In this document: positions 57,048-64,000 of the stretch, in pieces
Layout: the number at the start of each line of letters is the position of its first letter
Position numbering within the stretch: position 1 is the first letter of the stretch
Assembly: GCF_001522545.3 (NCBI RefSeq)
Contig: NC_031769.1
Location: 71,873,929 to 71,937,928, forward strand
Origin: Parus major
Taxonomy: Eukaryota > Chordata > Aves > Passeriformes > Paridae
Direction: 5' to 3'
Length of the DNA stretch: 64,000 bases
Position numbers and translations under genes: made by a program
The notes under the pieces: model-generated
Told to the model about the DNA's origin: nothing
The model's database searches: none
What the model saw: only the letters and a program-made list of their open reading frames with translations

Positions 57048-59764
57048 CTAAATTGTGAAATACCATTCCTAAACCACAACATAAGTTTTATAAAATTCCC
57101 TGCTCTGAATTGTATATGTGATTCAGCTAATCCTAGTGTAATTCATATATTTTAATTACATTATTTCTGATTTATTAACATGTAAATTAAATGTGTTATA
57201 TCTTAATTGTAATGTTTTTATTGAACATGCCATGTGCAGTAACATATATTTTAGTGTTTGGACATGATTAATTTCATTACATATCAACCAGACCAAATAC
57301 TTCAAATGTGAATTTGATTGGCTTTGCAAACAGACAGATAGACAATAATGATTCTGTAAGGGGTTATATATACAGGCAGCCTAATGTGCCAGAAAATATA
57401 CCCGATCTACACACCATATTACACGTTAAATTTAAAATAACTAATAATAAAATGGATAGTGATGGTTTAATGCAAATTATCTGAGTGCCATGTTAATAGA
57501 GTCAGAAATTCCATTTTCGATGAGAATATTATTAAATTGCCAGTTTTTGAAAAAAGAAAATGGATCATGTTCAATATAGCATTGTTAGGTTAACTATTCA
57601 TATGTTTTACCTTAATTATTTAATTTAAAATTTGTCCTCAAAAAGATGCAATCTGTAGCTGAGGTAAAACTTTTCCATTATTAGTAGATCACACTCTTAA
57701 ATCCGTTTGGAATTAGTTTTTTCTGTTTCTGTTTTCTTTCTCCTAGTCAGAAATTAATATCCAGAGGGAAGATAGGTCAAAAATTTGAACATTAGATTGC
57801 ATAAAAAATTGCTGTAATTTCCTTCCATTTTTTCTGACCTGAAAATGGTTGACTTTTATGGTCATATGTCCTGTACTGAATTGCAGTGATGTACCTGGAG
57901 CCATAAAATACTACAGATGTCAAAAAAATCTAAAAATAAAGTAATTTATTTTATTGTTCACTATCACCTTCAAAATTGTGCTCTAAAATACATTAAAATG
58001 CTACATAGTACTGTAGCTATTTTAGCAGAAACAGCTCCAAAGACTTACTGAAATATAAAAGCTTTTTTAAGTTATCTTCTGGCAGTAGTACTGTATAGTT
58101 GCCTAGATGAACCTTGTTTAACATTGTTAATTTAGCTGGATTTAACCCAGCAAACTGCAATGACATAATTTGTAGGTAAGAACACATGACGGATGGAAGT
58201 TATCTCATGACACTGGAATAAAAGCCAATTAATTAAGAGAATCTTTTTGCTCTTTATGACACCTTTAGGAAAATTGTCAGCAATTCACAGCCAAAAATTC
58301 CACAAGCAAGTAAACAAAAAAACCCTACCAAACAAACCAGTAAACCACCTGCCTCATCCCACTCCCTGTTCAATTGCAGATTTTCACTTTGGTCCGTGAA
58401 TGACAGCAATGAAAAGATGCATCAGCATAATTAACACAATAATCTGAAATAAGAGTCAAATTGTCCATCTCACAATGCCAAATCATCCTACACTGATCTT
58501 TTAACACCTTATTGCAATGGGCAGCAATGGCTCCATTGTAAAATTCAAGTTGTAGAAGAAATAGTTTATTTTTAATTTAATTTTTGCATAAAGGTCACGG
58601 TGCATGAGTCTTGTGCACAGTTTCTAGAGGATAGTTTGAAATTATTTCTTTGGCCTGGAGTTCACCTGAATTGTTCACAGATTTTTGCACACTTTAGAGA
58701 GAGTAAAATCACACAGGTGCTTTATAGTTTTTTAAGGATAGACACATCAACTAAGTATATAAAACTTCAATGCATAGAATGCCTTTCATTTATTTAAGGA
58801 AACTACTATTCAAACACAGATTGTTATGAATATATCATCTTACTTAATTTTCCTTTTAAAAGAAGACAGTTTTGCTTATTTAAACATTTTTTTATTTAAA
58901 AAAATCCCAAAACTTTTAAAACACTGTAGAAGTTAAGCTAATAATTTTACATTTCACAAGGCCCAAGTGCTGTCTTACATGCAAGATTCTTTTTGATACA
59001 ATTTAAAATTAGCAGATTCTGAAACATCTGGCAGAGATAAATGCTTTGGACACCAATAATTACTAAATCATGTGCAGCTGTACACATTTTTGATAGTCCT
59101 TATAGCTCACAAAATTGCTTCAACAGCAATAAATGTAAACAATTCCCTCTATTACAATCAGTGCTATCATGTTTTCTATATATGAAAACAATGTTTGCAG
59201 GTTCAGAAGCAAAAATTTTTAAAAGCTTCTGTTCAGATTACATAGATTACATCTATTTTAAGATACAGTGGTTTTTTTGAGGTTGTAATAGTGAGGAAGA
59301 TACAGGGAAAAAAAAAATCTTCTGTGGAAAATAGTGGCCTTTTTGCAATAATATCTAGAATATACCAAGAAAGAAAATGCTTTCAAATGAGAAGGAGTTT
59401 AAACTCTTCATATATTGAGATGAGCTAGTCATGAAATTCATACTGGTTTTGTACTTTGTTGGGACCTCAGCAGCAGAAAAATTACTCAAATTACCATGAA
59501 AGAATATCTTAAACCTATGGAAAAAGAAGAACTGGAGAACTGTGACTAAAAGGGAAGAACCTAATGGTATGGGACCTCAGTTATATTTTTTTGGATCCAC
59601 AGCTTGACTTATATATTCTAGAGAAGGAGATGGACTTCCCTGAACATCAGTCTCAAGGTGTTACCAGGGAAGGTTAACATGGCATGAAACCAAGCATTTT
59701 TGAGTAACAGTGGAGACAAAGAAAACAGGCATGTTCAGCCAAGGGTCTACTTAGTCAATATTGA
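57048..59764. other. AT-rich single-copy DNA, no gene recognised
   Basis: No gene was recognised. 57160-57700 is low in homopolymers and rich in ATTA and octamer-like (ATGCAAAT) motifs, which fits but does not prove conserved regulatory DNA. Confidence 0.45.
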
Positions 59765-60091
59765 CAAGGGGTGTCCTCTTCACAGGCTACAACTTCCTCA
59801 AGGGAGGCTGTTGATCGCTCCCTTGTGACAAGTGACAGAAACAAGGAAATGGAATGACGCTGTATGAGGGGAAATTCGGATTGGATATTAGGGAAACGTT
59901 CTTTGCTGAGAATCTTTGTGTTTGGTCACTGGAACAGGCACCCTAGGGTCATTGCAGGTCATTGCACCAAGCCTGTCAGATCTCAAATAGCATCAGGAAT
60001 AATCTTATGATTTAGTTTCAGGTTTTCCTGTGAGAAGAGTCACACTTAATAATTCTTAAGGATCATTCAATTTTTTTCTATGGTTCTATGA
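59765..60091 (+). mobile_element. Old CR1 LINE 3' fragment
   Basis: Diverged CR1 landmarks occur in order: AAGTGACAGAAACAAGGAAA (about 59828-59847), AAATTCGGATTGGATATTAG (about 59872-59891), GGTCACTGGAACAGGCACCC (about 59924-59943). The 3' end is CTATGGTTCTATG at about 60079-60091. The element is heavily worn and contains a small local duplication of GGTCATTGCA near 59948-59966. Confidence 0.7.
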
Positions 60092-63000
60092 AAATACATG
60101 AAAAAATCAGCTGACAATTAAAACAACTAGATGGCACAATATTTTCTATACCCTAATATTCTTGGTCCTGTTTCTGTGCATTACTAACAGTAGGAACTTT
60201 TAACAAATCAGGTTTCATCTGGATGGATCCAGATCTAGATACTTTATATTAGGAAGCCAAAACCAGTTACTTTGACATCAGCTCCCTGAATCTCCTGTTT
60301 TCTTGGAGTAGAATAGAAATAATAATAATAACAATCTCCATTACATGGATATTGAAATAAAATAGTCATAAATGTTTTAAAAACTAAATCTAAAATGATA
60401 CCACCAGAGAAAAACCCAGGGAAATGTAAAAATGTATCTATTTTTATTCAGTGTAAATATTTGTTAGTGTGCATTAAATGAAGTTTGATGTGAAATGTTG
60501 AAGGTAGAGATAAAAAAGAACATCAAAGCAACACTTATATGCTAAGTCAGGTAAATATATTCTTGGGGAAAAAAAGGAATCATACTAACACTATTTCCTA
60601 TGAATATCCTATCTAACATACTTTTTCTTTGATGGCATTGTCATTGTTTAGAGTGTGCTCTATTTTGTCCTGGTTTTTAATTTGGCTTCAGCTTAAGGTG
60701 GACAGAAGTCATTTTTCAATGAACTAGAAACAACTTGGACACCGTAAATTCTGGGAGAAATTCAGGTTCTGATGGCAATTGCAATCAGTAAGCCGATGAT
60801 TACGCACTTGGCCCCCACAGAACTACAGAAATGCTGCATGAGCAAAAGGTCAGGCACCCTGCAGGATCCATTGAAGACGTTTGCCCCAGAGGGAACAAAG
60901 ACATAAATTTATGGGTCCAGAACTCATGGTTCATAGCATCATCTTTACCATCAGGAGGTTTCAGTAGAAAGCTGGACAAGATCTGTTAAAAATCTTTAAA
61001 AAGTGTATTTGGTAAAAAGCATTCTTCAGTAAAAACATTACTTCATCCAAAGCAGATGCATTTCAAAGCTCTTTTACCTTATTAGATACTGTTTTTGCAG
61101 CCTTTTATGGATTTTTATAACTGCTTTACAAAGAGGATGGTAGTTCCTTGGAAAATATTTATGGAAAGTGGAAATTCATAAGCTTTTCATTGAATAGATA
61201 CAAGACATGCATGCAAAAGAATAATTTTCCTAGGGTTTATAGTACTAAACAGACTATAACAGAAGAAAGCTATATATGTTCACAAATAGAACAAAATCCC
61301 ATGTCAAGTTCTAAAAAGGATGTATCTTAACATGACTGCCTCTGTGAAGACTTCCACAATTTCATTTAAGTATTAGGAAATTTTGATAGTAAAGATGACA
61401 CCACCCAGAGAAAAGAAAAGCAAGAGTTAACATCTAGTAATTTTCAAGCTATAGTTGTCTGTTTCAGTCATTTTTAAAAGAAATATATTGGGTAAGATGG
61501 CTTTTTATAATGGTATAACACTGAACTAGCAGAAATTCTACCTTCTATCTATTGAAAAAGATCATATGCTTTGCAAATTACAGACACACAAGGACAGATA
61601 ACTTTTTTGTAATGTTACAAAATATTTGCCTCTCCTATTCAACTCAGAAAGGCAGTTTTGAGAAGTCTAACTTAGTTTTTTAGACATATATTTTAGCATC
61701 CCGATTTTATACTGCTGATCTTACTCTTTAATGTAAAAATTACATTTAGATAAGGTTCTGACATAAGAATACAGCTGGTGTTATTTTTTTCTTGCTGTTG
61801 GTTTGTGTTTTTTTACATTTCAGTATAAAAATTGATTTCTTAAAATGCATTACACACTTGGAATACAATGCCATAATATAGAGCCATAGAGAGTATGCTG
61901 GCTAACTCTTAACAAGACAAATTGATGCTAGAAGGAGCACATCTACATTTCAGCAGTTTTCTACTTGTGCTAATTTACCCTTTTTAGCATTTCATAATTG
62001 GGTCTAAGCACAGTAGTAAAGAACTCTTTAACATACCTGTGATTAAGTTGCAGTTTACTTCCATTAAGCAAGTAATCAAAAGAGGAGCTTGGTGTTTTGG
62101 GAACTCTTTGCCCATTGTTTTTTTCTCAATCTACATACTTGCAAAGAATTTAAAGTTCTCTTTCCTTGAACGTGTCACAAAGCAAACAATAAGAAGCAGT
62201 TCCTTTGCTCAGAGTTTCAGGAACATTTTCAGTCAACACATATACCCAAAATGTTTGCTCTCAAGCACAGCAGTGCTCAGAAAAGAAGAATTAAAGAAAT
62301 CATTCATTTTAAAGGAATGATAGGGTCAAGTCTCTCCCTAGATTACTGAAGAGAACAAAAACTCTTCAGCGGTATCAAAAGAAACCATAAGACACACAAA
62401 AGCAGTATGTTCCCTAAGCTTTTTTGGAAATATTGATTGCTACCTACTCTTCTCTTCTGAAAAGGATGGCAGTTATCTCCTCTGAACACAAAATACAGAA
62501 AAAATACCATGTAAAAAGGGAAACATTACAGCTGAATTTCCTGACAGAAGTCAGACCTCTGCTTTCTCAGTGAGAGAATTAGATCTATGAAAAGAGCTTT
62601 CAAGGAGAGAATGTAAAGAATTACTTCTGCTTTTATAGTATATACAATACTGATCTTTGTTGTGGCAGTACAATTACAATATCATATCATTACCTCATTT
62701 TGTCAATATTTTAACAAAATAGCAATTTTTATTGTTTCCCATTCTAAGATGTACTTGTATTTAGCAGAATAATAAACTTCTATGTGAAAAAGAAAAATTA
62801 GTCCATTTCAATGATACAAATGCAACAGATTTTATAAAAACCTGCATTTTATTCTTACAATATTATGATTTCTTCACTTTGCTTGCTGATTAATATATCA
62901 GTAAAGCAGTACTGCTAAGAGCAGTGCTCAGTAGATCTTTTATTCTTTGATATGTTATGAGAAAGCTGAAGATAGAAAAATATTTTTTGACAGGATTGAT

Positions 63001-64000
63001 TCTTGTCAATAGCCCATTACATAGTCTTGGTTTAGCCCTTTGATTAGAAAGAAAATCTAAACAGATCTTGTACCATTTAAAAAAACTGTTATATTCTGAG
63101 ACACTTGTGCTTCTGAATTAAACTAATTGCAATATATAATAAAGAAAAATAAAAAGCAGGCAAATAAAATAAATTAAGTAATTGATCCTTGATCGTCTTT
63201 TTGGGTATAGCCTTGGGTTAGCCTAAGTAGTGTCTAAAATTGGACATTTCACTTGTTTATAAGATAAAATATTTTGAAGGAGCAATGAACTTTCAAGAAT
63301 AAATGTGAGAAACACATCTTAAGTGTAAAAAGTGATTAGCTTTATATGAATGTATATTGGATCTTTTCATATATCCTGCTAAAGAATTTATAAAGTCTTT
63401 TTGACAATAAAGTTAATTACAAATATAATGCCAGTTTTGTAATCCATCTCAAAATGCAGCTTCAGTATCTTGTGTTTACTCTGAATCATTGCCACTCAAA
63501 TATGTGGGCAAAAAATAAATAAAGGAAGAAATAGCAATTAGTAATCAAAAAAAGTTAAATCTGGAATTTTGGCTTATGCTGCTTCTACACAAGTGGTTAA
63601 AACACCACGCCAATATGATTTTATAACAGAAAGTACCTCTTGTGTTTCTCTCATACACTAATTTCTTGTATTTGTAACTATCAGCCTCCCACCATTTTCC
63701 TTACTTTCTGGTTTGCTACATGCTCACTTGCTTTACTTCCAGCTGAACAAGTACTTTATTTTGTACAAACTAATCTGTATTCTCCAATGAATACTGACTG
63801 TGTATTGTGTACTGATGAGACATGCCACCTATTTTTCTTAGAAAAACAAAGAAAAAAAGTTTTTACTTTGTATTGTGCTGTGGTAGGCTAATGTAGCATT
63901 AAAAGAAGCAAAATATATCACATTTTTATCCATATGCATTCAAAAATATAACAATTACCTGAGTGTAGTTTCATTCATTTAAAACTTTGATAGATACAGT
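60092..64000. other. AT-rich single-copy DNA, no gene recognised
   Basis: No transposon, RNA gene or convincing exon was recognised to the right edge. The longest frames (93 codons at 62039-62320 and 83 at 63640-63891, both plus) have no family features or good splice context. Confidence 0.45.

Overview
The window reads as non-coding nuclear DNA of a bird, most probably a songbird (passerine). The evidence is several CR1 LINE copies with avian-type reverse transcriptase sequence and 3' ends in ATTCTATG-like units, a SINE with a tRNA-Ile head and a CR1-like tail (the structure of the zebra finch SINE TguSINE1), and several long terminal repeats (LTRs) of endogenous retroviruses that I recognise from memory as avian families. 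The DNA is AT-rich, has no CpG island, no long open frame outside repeats and no gene that can be named. It fits a gene desert or the inside of a very large intron on a macrochromosome.

Layout: an LTR end at 1-164; mainly single-copy AT-rich DNA to 7803; a long solo LTR at 7804-9236; an LTR end near 11640-12185; a truncated tRNA-Ile/CR1 SINE at about 12470-12594 (minus); two different LTRs head to tail at 15061-16230; an internally deleted CR1 at about 19270-20427; an LTR end at 21895-22029; unique DNA to 37.5 kb with an almost T-free A/C tract at 32919-33110; a CR1 3' end at 37516-37946; a larger CR1 on the minus strand at 38766-40912, split by a 484-bp solo LTR at 39537-40020 with a perfect GGATA duplication; an unassigned GC-richer island at about 44110-45185; CR1 copies at about 49490-49815, 53460-54446 and 59765-60091; an LTR at 56665-57047; and AT-rich single-copy DNA to the end.

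No genes here can be said to work together. The only hints of host coding sequence are four short splice-bounded open segments: 4123-4209 minus, 26620-26757 minus, 28372-28495 plus and 55423-55510 plus. None has a recognised protein family, their phases and strands do not make one transcript, and some such segments are expected by chance in 64 kb. The CR1 open frames are broken retrotransposon remnants. I found no convincing new biological system; the best leads are the exon-like segment at 55423-55510, the nested LTR-in-CR1 with its exact duplication, and the island near 44.1-45.2 kb. Repeat family assignments come from recognising motifs by eye, not from a database search.
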